Shown here piece after piece: positions 1 to 7,738 of a DNA stretch of 49,722 bases. The DNA lies in NCBI GenBank assembly GCA_964367905.1, contig CAYIZP010000020.1, forward strand, positions 1 through 49,722, read 5' to 3'. Below the pieces are notes generated by a model. It made no database searches. It worked only from the letters and a program-made list of their open reading frames with translations, and had not been told where the DNA came from. A program made the position numbers and the translations under genes. This stretch comes from CAUPWF01 sp964367905 (lineage in GTDB: Bacteria > Bacillota > Clostridia > Lachnospirales > Lachnospiraceae). The stretch's first letter is position 1. Each line of letters opens with the position of its first letter.

Positions 1-40
1 TGTCAGGAAATCAGCTATCTAAAGCTAACCTCCTGACATT
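1..40. terminator. Inverted repeat, probable terminator
   Basis: Arms TGTCAGG and CCTGACA (about positions 1-7 and 32-38) enclose a loop that contains two AGCT words. TTTTATATT follows on the plus strand. It lies just 3' of the small minus-strand gene that ends at 84, so it may terminate that gene or a convergent gene outside the window. The window edge prevents deciding the direction. Confidence 0.4.
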
Positions 41-83
41 TTATATTATCTCGCCCCCACTCGGCATTCTCTTTCACTTTTTT

Positions 84-311
84 TCACATCTCATTGTTTT
101 CTACAGCTTTCAGATAAGAATACGCTCCTTTTTCGCTCAACTGCATCAGTGTCATCAACTGCCTAATGATTTCATCATTGGGTTGATTCATTGATTTTAA
201 TATATGAACGATTCCTCTCTCCATCACATCACAATCATGTGCATATAAAGACTTATGTTCTCGCCTCCATTCTCTGCTTTCTTTTATTCGTTGTATTTTT
301 GTATTTTGCAT
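84..311 (-). CDS. Small hypothetical protein
   Basis: I do not recognise this protein. From the ATG at 311 it has 75 residues, charged and probably helical, with no membrane segment or signal peptide. The reading frame is open further upstream to a TTG at 320, but neither start has a clear ribosome-binding site. The C-terminal half (LMTLMQLSEKGAYSYLKAVE) vaguely resembles the tails of Rpn-family nuclease or transposase-related proteins, so it could be the remnant of a longer gene. An inverted repeat that could end transcription follows at 1-40. It is kept because the composition looks coding and nothing better occupies the stretch, but whether it is expressed is uncertain. Confidence 0.35.
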   Translation of the reverse strand: MQNTKIQRIKESREWRREHKSLYAHDCDVMERGIVHILKSMNQPNDEIIRQLMTLMQLSEKGAYSYLKAVENNEM

Positions 312-343
312 TATTAGCAAAAGAAAATTTTAACTTGTTGACA

Positions 344-853
344 TCATTCCTTGTTCGCTGTAGCGCAATCCTCACGAAGCAATCTATCATACGCCAACCG
401 CGCACTCCCATCTCTCACATAGATCAACCCACAATATTCGAATCCATGCTTCTTCACCAAGTGTTGCATGACCTTATTATCCTCATGGGTATCAATTCGC
501 ATATAATCAATCCTCGATTCACAATAAGCTAAGCATTCATCAAACATGCCCTTTGCATGCTCATTTCCAGCAATTCTATGAATCACTCCATACTCCTCAT
601 CGCTTCTCCAATCGCCTTCAATGTCAAGATACGTCTCATCTACTCCGACCACAAATACAAACACCCCATAGACACCTAGCTCATCTTCACACACATAGAT
701 TCTCTCTTGACTTAGGTCTTCTTCGATCAGATTCCTAGTCGGATAGCCGTCACCCCACTGCTTCGAGTTCCCATTTTTCAGCATAAAAAGACGGGCATAA
801 TCATATATGCCCATCACTACTTCCATATCTTTTTTGTTCATCAATCGAATCAT
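344..853 (-). CDS. GNAT-family N-acetyltransferase
   Basis: Predicted cytoplasmic acetyl-CoA-dependent N-acyltransferase of 169 residues, the normal length for a single GNAT domain. The N-terminal MIRLMNKKDMEVVMGIYDYA fits the first strand and helix of the fold. The region HRIAGNEHAKGM (about residues 92-103) sits where the acetyl-CoA loop belongs, though it departs from the classical R-x-x-G-x-G/A pattern. RIDTHEDNKVMQHLVKKHGF followed by Y-C-G is the typical C-terminal GNAT motif. The substrate cannot be predicted. The ATG at 853 has GGAG about ten bases upstream, and a good promoter lies at 898-926, so it is probably transcribed alone. Confidence 0.8.
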   Translation of the reverse strand: MIRLMNKKDMEVVMGIYDYARLFMLKNGNSKQWGDGYPTRNLIEEDLSQERIYVCEDELGVYGVFVFVVGVDETYLDIEGDWRSDEEYGVIHRIAGNEHAKGMFDECLAYCESRIDYMRIDTHEDNKVMQHLVKKHGFEYCGLIYVRDGSARLAYDRLLREDCATANKE

Positions 854-897
854 TTATTCACACTCCACTTTGACAAGATATATTCCCATTTTTATAT

Positions 898-926
898 ATT
901 ATAGCATTTATTATAGTACTCTACAA
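898..926 (-). promoter_or_regulatory. Predicted sigma-A promoter of the acetyltransferase gene
   Basis: Read on the minus strand: -35 TTGTAG (921-926), a 17-bp spacer, and -10 TATAAT (898-903). It lies 45 bp upstream of the ATG at 853 and downstream of the glf fragment. Confidence 0.6.
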
Positions 927-957
927 CTGAGATACCTCCACTTTGAGTTCAGCTCTG

Positions 958-1019
958 CTTCCACCTTCTCCGTATAGATATTCCCCACAACATGGTTTCT
1001 ACGATCAATAACTAAGGCC
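958..1019 (-). pseudogene. Fragment of a UDP-galactopyranose mutase gene (glf remnant)
   Basis: This 62-bp stretch matches 12020-12081 inside the intact glf gene at 55 of 62 positions by hand alignment, in the same orientation. In the glf frame it reads LVIDRRNHVVGNIYTEKVE, against LVIDRRDHIAGNIYTEKVE in the intact protein. Homology stops abruptly at about 1019-1020, exactly where allophanate hydrolase begins. The last codons and stop of that gene (GLSY-stop) are read from this glf-derived DNA in another frame. After 958 the frame continues as A-E-L-N, faintly like the real glf C-terminus (AENELNV), so the remnant could be an internally deleted copy. It is too short to function. Confidence 0.8.
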
Positions 1020-2741
1020 ATCAACATAGTTTCTCCACCCCCCAAACTCACTTATATCAACATAATCATTAACAACAATACCTTCACATATAAATCCTAT
1101 ACAATTAGTTTGATCGTTTAACTCTATCGTCCCCAACCCCAGTGGTGCTTCGATTTTAACCAATAACTCACCTAACATTGACACCGGCATCTCCCACGTT
1201 TCTACATCTAATCTCGTGCCATGTTTTTCCGACTTTATTACTCCCGGTCTCAAAAGACCATCATCAATTGCATACATCTTATAACAAGAATTTGTCTTTG
1301 TTTCCTCTACAAATTTAGCGCCGCATTCAATCATTTGTTTTTCAAGAGGGAATCCTCTCATATGAAGCCCAAAAACTGCTACTTTTACTGTATTCTCAAA
1401 AACACTCATTATCTTTCGTGCCGTATTAAACAACAACCCCTCATTTCCTGATCGGGAGAATAACGTTACTCCAAATGGTAGATTGTTTTCTGTAGTTCCA
1501 CATGGAATTGCAATAGCACATAAATCTAATAAATTACAATGGTTTGTGTAAAGTCCCATATTCGAATTTGTGTTGATGGGATCATTATTAACCTCTTCTA
1601 TCGAATATGTTCCACCTGCAGTAGGTAGCATGAGTATTTTATTTTCAAGCAAGTGCTTTGCCTGCTTTTTATACTCCTCAATCATATGTAGTGCATTAAA
1701 CAGTTGAGTAGCTGTACATTCTTTAGCATTTCCCGACAAAATAATATTTCGCGTCACCTCAAGCACGCTATCTGGATTGTTCATTATAAAATCTCCAACC
1801 GCCGATGTTCTTTCTGACACAAATGGTCCATCATATAATAATTTTGCGCTTTTCTTAAAAATTGTATAATCAATTTCCTTTAACTGCATCCCATTTAATC
1901 TGATACACTCAATTGTTTTGTGATAGCTAGCTTTAAAATCTTCTGAAAATTTTCCAAAAAAAACTAAATCCTCCTCTGGAATTAATAACTCATTTACATT
2001 TTTTTCAAAATTGATAGATACATGTTTGGACCATTTATCATCCTTATTATACTTTCTTAGAATCTTGTCAATCGTTATAGCATCATCAATTAAATTTGTA
2101 AATACAGTAGCAGTATCAATACTCTCGCAAGCTGGTACAATTCCCTGTTTTTCCCATGCGCCAAGACTTGGCTTAAACCCTATTATTCCATTAAGCATTG
2201 CGGGTACCCGCCCCGATCCAGCAGTATCTGTACCTAATGCAAATGCCGCAATTCCAAGACTCACAGCAACCGCAGATCCGGAAGAAGATCCACCCGCTAT
2301 CAACTCTTTATTCAATGAATTTTTCACTGCCCCATATGGAGTTCTTGTCCCTACCAACCCTGTAGCAAATTGATCTAGTGTTGTTTTACCTATAGGTATC
2401 GCACCTGCCTCTATCAATCTTTTTACTATTTGAGCATCCGACTTTGCAACATATCCGAAATCCTCGCATCCTGCTGTCGTAACTTTATTCTCTAAATCTA
2501 TATTATCCTTAATTACAAAGGGAATTCCATATAATGGCAAGTTTCTATTCATGCCATCTAGATTTTTCAAATAATCATTAACAAAATCGAAAGAGGGTGG
2601 TATAACAAAAATATTATAGTCCTCATATTTTGAAGCTTTGTCTATTATTTCAGCAATCACTTCCCTTGGTGTAATCACATCATCTTTATACATTTTTTTT
2701 AGCGATGAAATTGTTAATTTATCCGCCAATAAATTTCTCAT
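1005..2741 (-). CDS. atzF: Allophanate hydrolase
   Basis: Cytoplasmic amidase that hydrolyses allophanate (urea-1-carboxylate), yielding ammonia and CO2. The N-terminal two thirds is an amidase-signature domain. GGSSSGSAVAVSLG and GTDTAGSGRVPA are visible, and Lys78, Ser152 and Ser176 form the Ser-cisSer-Lys triad with the same spacing I remember for Pseudomonas AtzF (K91/S165/S189). The final ~125 residues (from VAVFGLHMRG) match the AtzF C-terminal domain, which separates it from generic amidases. About 578 residues is near the family length. The ATG at 2741 is preferred over a TTG at 2747 because AAAGGA lies ten bases upstream. It is the last gene of the operon. Its extreme C-terminus (after FGGWRNYV) is encoded by DNA from a glf fragment, marking a recombination junction. 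No urea carboxylase gene is nearby, so allophanate probably comes from the two adjacent hydrolases. Confidence 0.9.
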   Translation of the reverse strand: MRNLLADKLTISSLKKMYKDDVITPREVIAEIIDKASKYEDYNIFVIPPSFDFVNDYLKNLDGMNRNLPLYGIPFVIKDNIDLENKVTTAGCEDFGYVAKSDAQIVKRLIEAGAIPIGKTTLDQFATGLVGTRTPYGAVKNSLNKELIAGGSSSGSAVAVSLGIAAFALGTDTAGSGRVPAMLNGIIGFKPSLGAWEKQGIVPACESIDTATVFTNLIDDAITIDKILRKYNKDDKWSKHVSINFEKNVNELLIPEEDLVFFGKFSEDFKASYHKTIECIRLNGMQLKEIDYTIFKKSAKLLYDGPFVSERTSAVGDFIMNNPDSVLEVTRNIILSGNAKECTATQLFNALHMIEEYKKQAKHLLENKILMLPTAGGTYSIEEVNNDPINTNSNMGLYTNHCNLLDLCAIAIPCGTTENNLPFGVTLFSRSGNEGLLFNTARKIMSVFENTVKVAVFGLHMRGFPLEKQMIECGAKFVEETKTNSCYKMYAIDDGLLRPGVIKSEKHGTRLDVETWEMPVSMLGELLVKIEAPLGLGTIELNDQTNCIGFICEGIVVNDYVDISEFGGWRNYVDGLSY

Positions 2742-2768
2742 AAACAAACTATCCTTTCTGTTCGCATA

Positions 2769-3197
2769 TTACATAATTCCAATTAATTTCAAATCATCAC
2801 TACCAACTATTGTTGTCCCAAAATTAGAATTTGAGTAGCTCTCACTTGTTGGAACAAAGAAGCTAATTTGCTCCGATGGTACTTCCTCGTTAACATTTGC
2901 CACACTATGTACAACTCCAGCTGGCACTAATAACGTATCTCCTTCATTATAATCCTCCCAGACACCGTCAATAAATACTTTAACACTTCCCTTGGTCAAA
3001 CATATAATCTCACACACATCATGAGAATGCGGAATAACCGCTCCATTATAAATAATTTTTTCATATAATATATTACTTAGAGCAATCTTCATAAGATCAG
3101 CTTGCTCTGTAGTAATTAGTTGTTTTTGAAAAAGATTAATGTGATTTGGATTTTGAGTTAATTCCAATTCTGAAAATTTGTTTACTATTGTTCTCAT
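2769..3197 (-). CDS. Cupin-domain protein of the biuret operon
   Basis: Small soluble protein of 142 residues with one cupin barrel. Motif 1 is GAVIPHSHDVCE (about residues 52-63), giving two metal-type histidines and a glutamate. Motif 2 is GDTLLVPAGVVHSVAN (about 86-101) with the third histidine. The metal site therefore appears intact. It lies between the biuret-hydrolase-like genes and atzF, 27 bp from each neighbour and in the same operon. Its role is unknown: it could be an accessory enzyme such as an isomerase or carbamoyl-handling protein, a sensor, or a scavenger of an unstable intermediate. No HTH is present, so it is not an AraC-type regulator. It does not resemble AtzG or AtzH, the known accessory proteins of allophanate pathways. 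Confidence 0.8.
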   Translation of the reverse strand: MRTIVNKFSELELTQNPNHINLFQKQLITTEQADLMKIALSNILYEKIIYNGAVIPHSHDVCEIICLTKGSVKVFIDGVWEDYNEGDTLLVPAGVVHSVANVNEEVPSEQISFFVPTSESYSNSNFGTTIVGSDDLKLIGIM

Positions 3198-3224
3198 TAG
3201 TATCGTCCACTCCTTTCTAATTAA

Positions 3225-3914
3225 CTATTTCTGAAACTCTCTAAGAGTTTTTATCACATCAGCCGAAGTAGAAATTGCACCAAACACTCCTCCTTGCATC
3301 CTAACCTGGTTGAGTGCAAACTTATGATTTTCTATATCAGTTGCCCCTGTACAATCTTTCAAAATAAGACATTCAAATCCCATATCATTTGCAACTCTCA
3401 TCGTTGTGTGTACGCAAACATCTGTCGTAATACCCGTCAAAATAATATTTTGTATTCCCGCATTTCTCAAAATCAACTCCAGATCCGTTGCGTAAAAACT
3501 GCCTTTTCCTGGTTTATCAATAACTATTTCTCCTGCAAGAGGAGATAATTCATCTATAATTCCCCAACCTTCTTCACCTCGCACCAATATCCTTCCCTTC
3601 GGCCCAGCACTCCCAATCTCTGCACCGATTTGATTACTTCTCCATCTCTTATTTTCTGCTAAGTCCGATAAGTCTGGTCTATGTCCTTCTCTTGTGTGAA
3701 TTACCAGAAAACCTGGAATTTCCCTTACCGTTTCAAGTAATTCTTTTATTGGTTTAATAGCTCTTTGCGTTAAAGACAAATCATAGCCCATCCTATCAAC
3801 ATACCCACCCTCTCCACAAAAATCTGTTTGCATATCAATAATCATAAGGCAAGTATTTTCTATTGTTAAATTTTTATTAAATGGCCATTCATATGGATCT
3901 GCACTAATTGTCAT
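3225..3914 (-). CDS. biuH: Biuret hydrolase (isochorismatase-like cysteine hydrolase)
   Basis: Predicted to hydrolyse biuret to allophanate and ammonia in the cytoplasm. The 229-residue protein has the isochorismatase-like fold with Asp27 (IIDMQTDFCG), Lys134 (IDKPGKGSF) and Cys167 (GITTDVCVHTTM) as catalytic triad, plus the HTREGHRPDLSDL segment characteristic of biuret-type enzymes. These map with a constant offset of eight or nine residues to D36/K142/C175 of Rhizobium BiuH as I remember it. Gln207 (in RMQGG) then corresponds to the substrate-binding Gln215. The neighbouring paralogue (3928-4617) is about 74% identical but has Ser there. The ATG follows AGGAGGAGAAT. It lies in an operon with atzF, whose substrate it would produce. 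N-carbamoylsarcosine amidase or RutB-like activity is a less likely alternative given the motif and atzF. Confidence 0.82.
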   Translation of the reverse strand: MTISADPYEWPFNKNLTIENTCLMIIDMQTDFCGEGGYVDRMGYDLSLTQRAIKPIKELLETVREIPGFLVIHTREGHRPDLSDLAENKRWRSNQIGAEIGSAGPKGRILVRGEEGWGIIDELSPLAGEIVIDKPGKGSFYATDLELILRNAGIQNIILTGITTDVCVHTTMRVANDMGFECLILKDCTGATDIENHKFALNQVRMQGGVFGAISTSADVIKTLREFQK

Positions 3915-3927
3915 ATTCTCCTCCTTT

Positions 3928-4617
3928 TCAATTCTGAAAATTTTTTATCTGCTCAATAACATCATAAGATTTAGAAACCGCGCCAAATATCCCCCCACTC
4001 ATCGTCACCTGGTCTATAGCAGATAAATGATTTTCCATCTTAGTCGCACCTGTGCAATCTTCTAAAATGAGACATTCAAACCCCATATCATTCGCATTCC
4101 TCATCGTAGTATGAACACAGACATCTGTAGTAATACCTGTAAAAATGATATTTTCAATACCTGCATTTCTAAGAATCAATTCAAGATCCGTGCCGTAAAA
4201 AGCTCCCTTTCCAGGCTTATCAATTATTATTTCGTTTTCAAGAGGATATAATTCCCGAATGATATCCCATCCTTTTTCACCTCGAACTAAAATCTTTCCT
4301 TTTGATCCTATACTCCCAATTTCTGCACCAATTTGCTTACTTCTCCACTTCTTATTGTCTGGTAAGTCCGATAAATCCGGTCTATGCCCCTCTCTTGTGT
4401 GAATCACCATAAACCCTTGAATTTTTCTAACTTCTTCTAATAAAATCTTTATAGGGTCAATTGCTCTCTGTGTTAGAGACAAATCATAACCCATACTATC
4501 AATATATCCACCCTTCCCACAGAAATCTATTTGCATATCAATAACCATAAGACATGTGTTTTGTGGATTTAACTTTCCATTATAGGGCCACTTATATGGG
4601 CTTGCTTCTATATACAT
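3928..4617 (-). CDS. BiuH/TrtA-type cysteine hydrolase, possible triuret hydrolase
   Basis: Second isochorismatase-like hydrolase of 229 residues, aligning without gaps to its neighbour at about 74% identity (hand count, 170 of 229). Asp27, Lys134 and Cys167 are all kept, so it should be catalytically competent. The main active-site difference I can see is Ser207 (TMSGG) where the neighbour has Gln207, the position inferred to bind the distal end of biuret. Triuret hydrolase (TrtA) is a known close relative of BiuH that produces carboxybiuret, which decays to biuret. A pair of one TrtA-like and one BiuH-like enzyme would give triuret to biuret to allophanate. That assignment is an inference; plain gene duplication is the alternative. 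The start has AGGAGAG directly upstream, and the gene is 13 bp from the downstream paralogue. Confidence 0.75.
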   Translation of the reverse strand: MYIEASPYKWPYNGKLNPQNTCLMVIDMQIDFCGKGGYIDSMGYDLSLTQRAIDPIKILLEEVRKIQGFMVIHTREGHRPDLSDLPDNKKWRSKQIGAEIGSIGSKGKILVRGEKGWDIIRELYPLENEIIIDKPGKGAFYGTDLELILRNAGIENIIFTGITTDVCVHTTMRNANDMGFECLILEDCTGATKMENHLSAIDQVTMSGGIFGAVSKSYDVIEQIKNFQN

Positions 4618-4641
4618 CTCTCTCTCCTATCTGCTTGTCTC

Positions 4642-5775
4642 CTATTCTAAGGTTCCAATAACACCTTCTACGAAATAATCCATTGACTCTATTTCATCAA
4701 TTGTAGGAATATATCCCTCTTCCCATAAATCAGTTCCATCTTGTAATTTGAAACCACCTTCAAATGGCATTAACTCCCCACTAATAATTTCCTCTTTTGC
4801 TTCATTCACAATTGTTTGTACATCCTCTGGTACATTCGGACCAAACTGTGCAATGTCGACAACATCATCTTCTAAGCCTCCACGATATTTCCCATCATAG
4901 ACCGACCCTTCTAACGTATCATTCATGTATGCATCCACCATATCTACAAATAATGTTCCCCAATTCCAAACTGCACCCGTAAGCCATTTTTCAGGAGCCA
5001 GTTCTGCGCAATCAGCATGCACTCCAACCGCCCATACATCATTTTCTTCTGCAATTTCAATTATAGTTTTAGAACTATCTTGATGTTGTGCAATAACATC
5101 TATATCTTCAGCAATCAGCGTATTTGCTGCTTGCGTTTGCGCTGCTGGGTCAGCCCACGAGCTTGTAAATATTACATTTGTCGTTATATCTGGATTTACT
5201 GATTGTGCACCTAATGTGAAAGCATTAATATTTGCTAAAACTTGTGGAATAGGGAATGAAGCGACGAAGCCTAGTGTGTCTGTTTCACTTACACTACCTG
5301 CTGCTATACCACATAGATAAAAACTCTCCCATATTGTCCCAAAATATGTAGCTACATTATCTGTGTTTTTTAACCCACCTTGGTGGAAGAAAAATTTATC
5401 TTGATATTCATTTGCCACCTCTATTGTAGGATCCAAATGTCCATATGAAGTAGGAAAGAATAGCTCCGCGCCTTGTTGAATCATTTGCTCTTGTGCTCTT
5501 GATGCATCTTCTGTTTCCGGAACATTCTCTTGACGTAATATATTCACGGCATCTCCATACGCCTCCTCAATAGCCAAACTCCCCTCATAGGCAGCTTGAT
5601 TATATCCTGCGTCATCCTTAGATCCTACAAATATAAAACCTATCGTTAATGGTTCTGTGCTTTCAGATTGTTCTGATTGCGTTTCCTCCACTTGGCTTGT
5701 TTGACTAGTACAACCAACCATACTTGCAAAAAGTAGCATACTAATAGATGCTGAGATAATTTTTTTAAATTTCAT
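4642..5775 (-). CDS. BMP-family substrate-binding lipoprotein of an ABC importer
   Basis: Extracytoplasmic binding protein of the basic-membrane-protein/PnrA family. The N-terminus is a lipoprotein signal ending in SMVGC with Cys22 as the lipidated residue, followed by a Ser/Gln/Glu-rich linker. The mature domain opens with IGFIFVGSKDDAGYNQAAYEG, the classic BMP start. The ATG at 5775 is chosen because AAAGGGGA precedes it; an ATG 18 bp upstream has no ribosome-binding site. BMP proteins usually bind nucleosides or other small cyclic or planar molecules. The operon context suggests the ligand here is biuret, triuret or another urea-like nitrogen compound. Transport genes lie immediately upstream (39 bp) and the hydrolases 24 bp downstream. 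Confidence 0.88.
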   Translation of the reverse strand: MKFKKIISASISMLLFASMVGCTSQTSQVEETQSEQSESTEPLTIGFIFVGSKDDAGYNQAAYEGSLAIEEAYGDAVNILRQENVPETEDASRAQEQMIQQGAELFFPTSYGHLDPTIEVANEYQDKFFFHQGGLKNTDNVATYFGTIWESFYLCGIAAGSVSETDTLGFVASFPIPQVLANINAFTLGAQSVNPDITTNVIFTSSWADPAAQTQAANTLIAEDIDVIAQHQDSSKTIIEIAEENDVWAVGVHADCAELAPEKWLTGAVWNWGTLFVDMVDAYMNDTLEGSVYDGKYRGGLEDDVVDIAQFGPNVPEDVQTIVNEAKEEIISGELMPFEGGFKLQDGTDLWEEGYIPTIDEIESMDYFVEGVIGTLE

Positions 5776-5814
5776 TTTGAAATCCCCTTTCATGTCGTTT
5801 ATTATATGAGTTAT

Positions 5815-6720
5815 TTATGATGCACAACTTTCAATAATTTTTCTAAGTTCTGCAGGTGTATTCTGTTTTTTTCGTTTTGAAGCTATTAATAACGCTATCA
5901 AAGTAAGTACATACGGTAACATATTTAATAGGAAAACTGAAATATGCACTCCTTGTTGTTGTAATATCATTTGCAATGACTGAGCTCCTCCGAATATGAA
6001 TGCTCCAATTATTGCCTTTGCTGGATTCCATCCTGCTAAAACTACAAGAGCAACTGCTATAATTCCCCTACCATTGGTCATCCCTTCAATCCACGAATGT
6101 GTATATGCTATAGACAACTGCGCTCCTCCAATTGCTGTCAACATCCCACCAAAAATCACTCCGTAGTATTTCATTTTTTTTGCTTTGACGCCATATGCGT
6201 ATACAACATTAATATTCTCGCCTGTTCCCCTAAATTGCATACCCAACTTTGTTTTAAACAAAACCCAATACAGCACTGGAGATAACAACAATGCAATATA
6301 CACAAGAATATCTTGATTAAAAACTTGCCCCACAATTGGAATTGAATACAAATAAGGAATTGGAATTTTTTGGAATCCCTCGATAGAGATTGAAACATAA
6401 TTACGTCCAAAGAAAGCTGCCAATCCTAATCCTAAGAACATAATTGTAAGCCCTGTAGCAAGTTGATTCGCGCCCCTTTCAATTACAAAAATCGCATGGA
6501 GTGCCGCCAATAGCCCACCACATAACATTGCGAACAGAACTCCAATCCATGGCGACCCCGTTATCGATGTTCCAATGTATGATGTAACTGCCCCTATTAC
6601 CATAATCCCTTCCATACCAAGATTTATTACTCCAACTCTTTCTGAAAAAGTCTCCCCATAAATACCATACAGAACTGATGTTCCAGAAGCTATCGCTCCT
6701 GCAATTAAAGATTCTATCAT
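5815..6720 (-). CDS. BMP-type ABC importer permease (second)
   Basis: Integral membrane permease of about 301 residues with some eight hydrophobic segments and the Glu-Arg-(Val/Ile)-Gly-Val-x-N-(Leu/Val)-G motif (ERVGVINLGMEG) typical of nucleoside/BMP-type permeases. The initiation codon is the ATG at 6720: AAGGGGGG lies just upstream and the codon overlaps the preceding permease's TGA (ATGA, 6717-6720), implying translational coupling. An in-frame ATG at 6744 lies inside the upstream gene and is less likely. It would form the membrane channel with the permease encoded upstream. Confidence 0.87.
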   Translation of the reverse strand: MIESLIAGAIASGTSVLYGIYGETFSERVGVINLGMEGIMVIGAVTSYIGTSITGSPWIGVLFAMLCGGLLAALHAIFVIERGANQLATGLTIMFLGLGLAAFFGRNYVSISIEGFQKIPIPYLYSIPIVGQVFNQDILVYIALLLSPVLYWVLFKTKLGMQFRGTGENINVVYAYGVKAKKMKYYGVIFGGMLTAIGGAQLSIAYTHSWIEGMTNGRGIIAVALVVLAGWNPAKAIIGAFIFGGAQSLQMILQQQGVHISVFLLNMLPYVLTLIALLIASKRKKQNTPAELRKIIESCAS

Positions 6721-7736
6721 TTTTTCCCCCCTTTTCCTTTCCATAATATGGATAAAAGAATAATTGCCATTAATATTTCCACCGACGAGGATGGTAATCC
6801 GCTTGAAATTTCAAGAACATTCCCTGAAATATTTATTAATCCTATAATAAATGCCGTAAAAATTGCTGCAAGTGGATTATTCCATGCCATCCATGCCGCT
6901 AGAAATCCTAAGTATCCAAAATTCACACCTGTGTTTGTTCTTAATCTTTCCTCTACTCCTGCAATCTCAAGCATACCTGCAAGTCCAGCTATCCCACCCG
7001 ATATAACGAATGCTATCACCTGTGTCCTAGATACGCTGTATCCAGCATGCAATGCAGCAATAGGATTTGCTCCAATCACACGTAACATATATCCCCACTT
7101 ACTTTTTTTTAATATAATCCATACACTCAACGCAATTACTATTGCAATAACAATCGCAACACTAATACTATTGATAATACTAGGCAACTCTAATTGTTCT
7201 GAGATTTTAGGTGACATCGGCCAATTAAATGAATCTGGATCCTTCAAAGCGCCATAAACAAAATAGCTTACTGTAAAATATGCTATATAATTCATAATTA
7301 CCGTCACGATTGTTTCATTCATATTTGCTTTTACCTTTAGCCCAGCTGCGATAAACGCCCACAACATCCCCCCTACAATGCCCGATAATGCCATAAGAGT
7401 AATGCCAATAATATTAGGTACATCTTCCAATAAGAAAATTGCTGATGATGTCGCAAACAACGCTCCCATGGCAAACTGACCTTCTCCTCCAACATTTACA
7501 AGACCTGCTTTTGAAGTAATACAGGTAGCAACTGCGAGCAACACTAATGGTGCAGATCGTATAATAACTTCTCCTATTCCATAACTGTTGCCCAATGTCT
7601 GCGAAATCATATTATAATAAATCTCTATTGGATTATGGTTTTGTGAAACAAGAAAGATTGCATATACAATTAGGCCAATCATTAATGCTATTAGTGTCTT
7701 AATATAGGATGGGAAAAATTGATATTTAATTAACAT
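6717..7736 (-). CDS. BMP-type ABC importer permease (first)
   Basis: Membrane permease of 339 residues with multiple transmembrane helices. The VNVGGEGQFAMGALFAT segment (about residues 89-105) is the signature of the larger permease in BMP/nucleoside-type ABC importers. Its ribosome-binding site (GAAGGAG) lies inside the last codons of the ATPase gene, and its stop codon overlaps the start of the next permease, so the transporter subunits are tightly coupled. With the lipoprotein and the ATPase it makes a complete importer, predicted to serve the urea-oligomer hydrolases downstream. Binding specificity cannot be read from the permease. Confidence 0.88.
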   Translation of the reverse strand: MLIKYQFFPSYIKTLIALMIGLIVYAIFLVSQNHNPIEIYYNMISQTLGNSYGIGEVIIRSAPLVLLAVATCITSKAGLVNVGGEGQFAMGALFATSSAIFLLEDVPNIIGITLMALSGIVGGMLWAFIAAGLKVKANMNETIVTVIMNYIAYFTVSYFVYGALKDPDSFNWPMSPKISEQLELPSIINSISVAIVIAIVIALSVWIILKKSKWGYMLRVIGANPIAALHAGYSVSRTQVIAFVISGGIAGLAGMLEIAGVEERLRTNTGVNFGYLGFLAAWMAWNNPLAAIFTAFIIGLINISGNVLEISSGLPSSSVEILMAIILLSILWKGKGGKK

Positions 7737-7738
7737 TT

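Noticed and set aside
191..532. Plus-strand frame of 113 codons
   Set aside because: It lies antisense to the acetyltransferase gene and the small gene; no ribosome-binding site and atypical composition.
1005..4617. Cyanuric acid or urea-carboxylase pathway feeding allophanate hydrolase
   Set aside because: No cyanuric acid hydrolase, AtzE/AtzG or urea carboxylase is encoded; the biuret-type hydrolases explain the substrate better.
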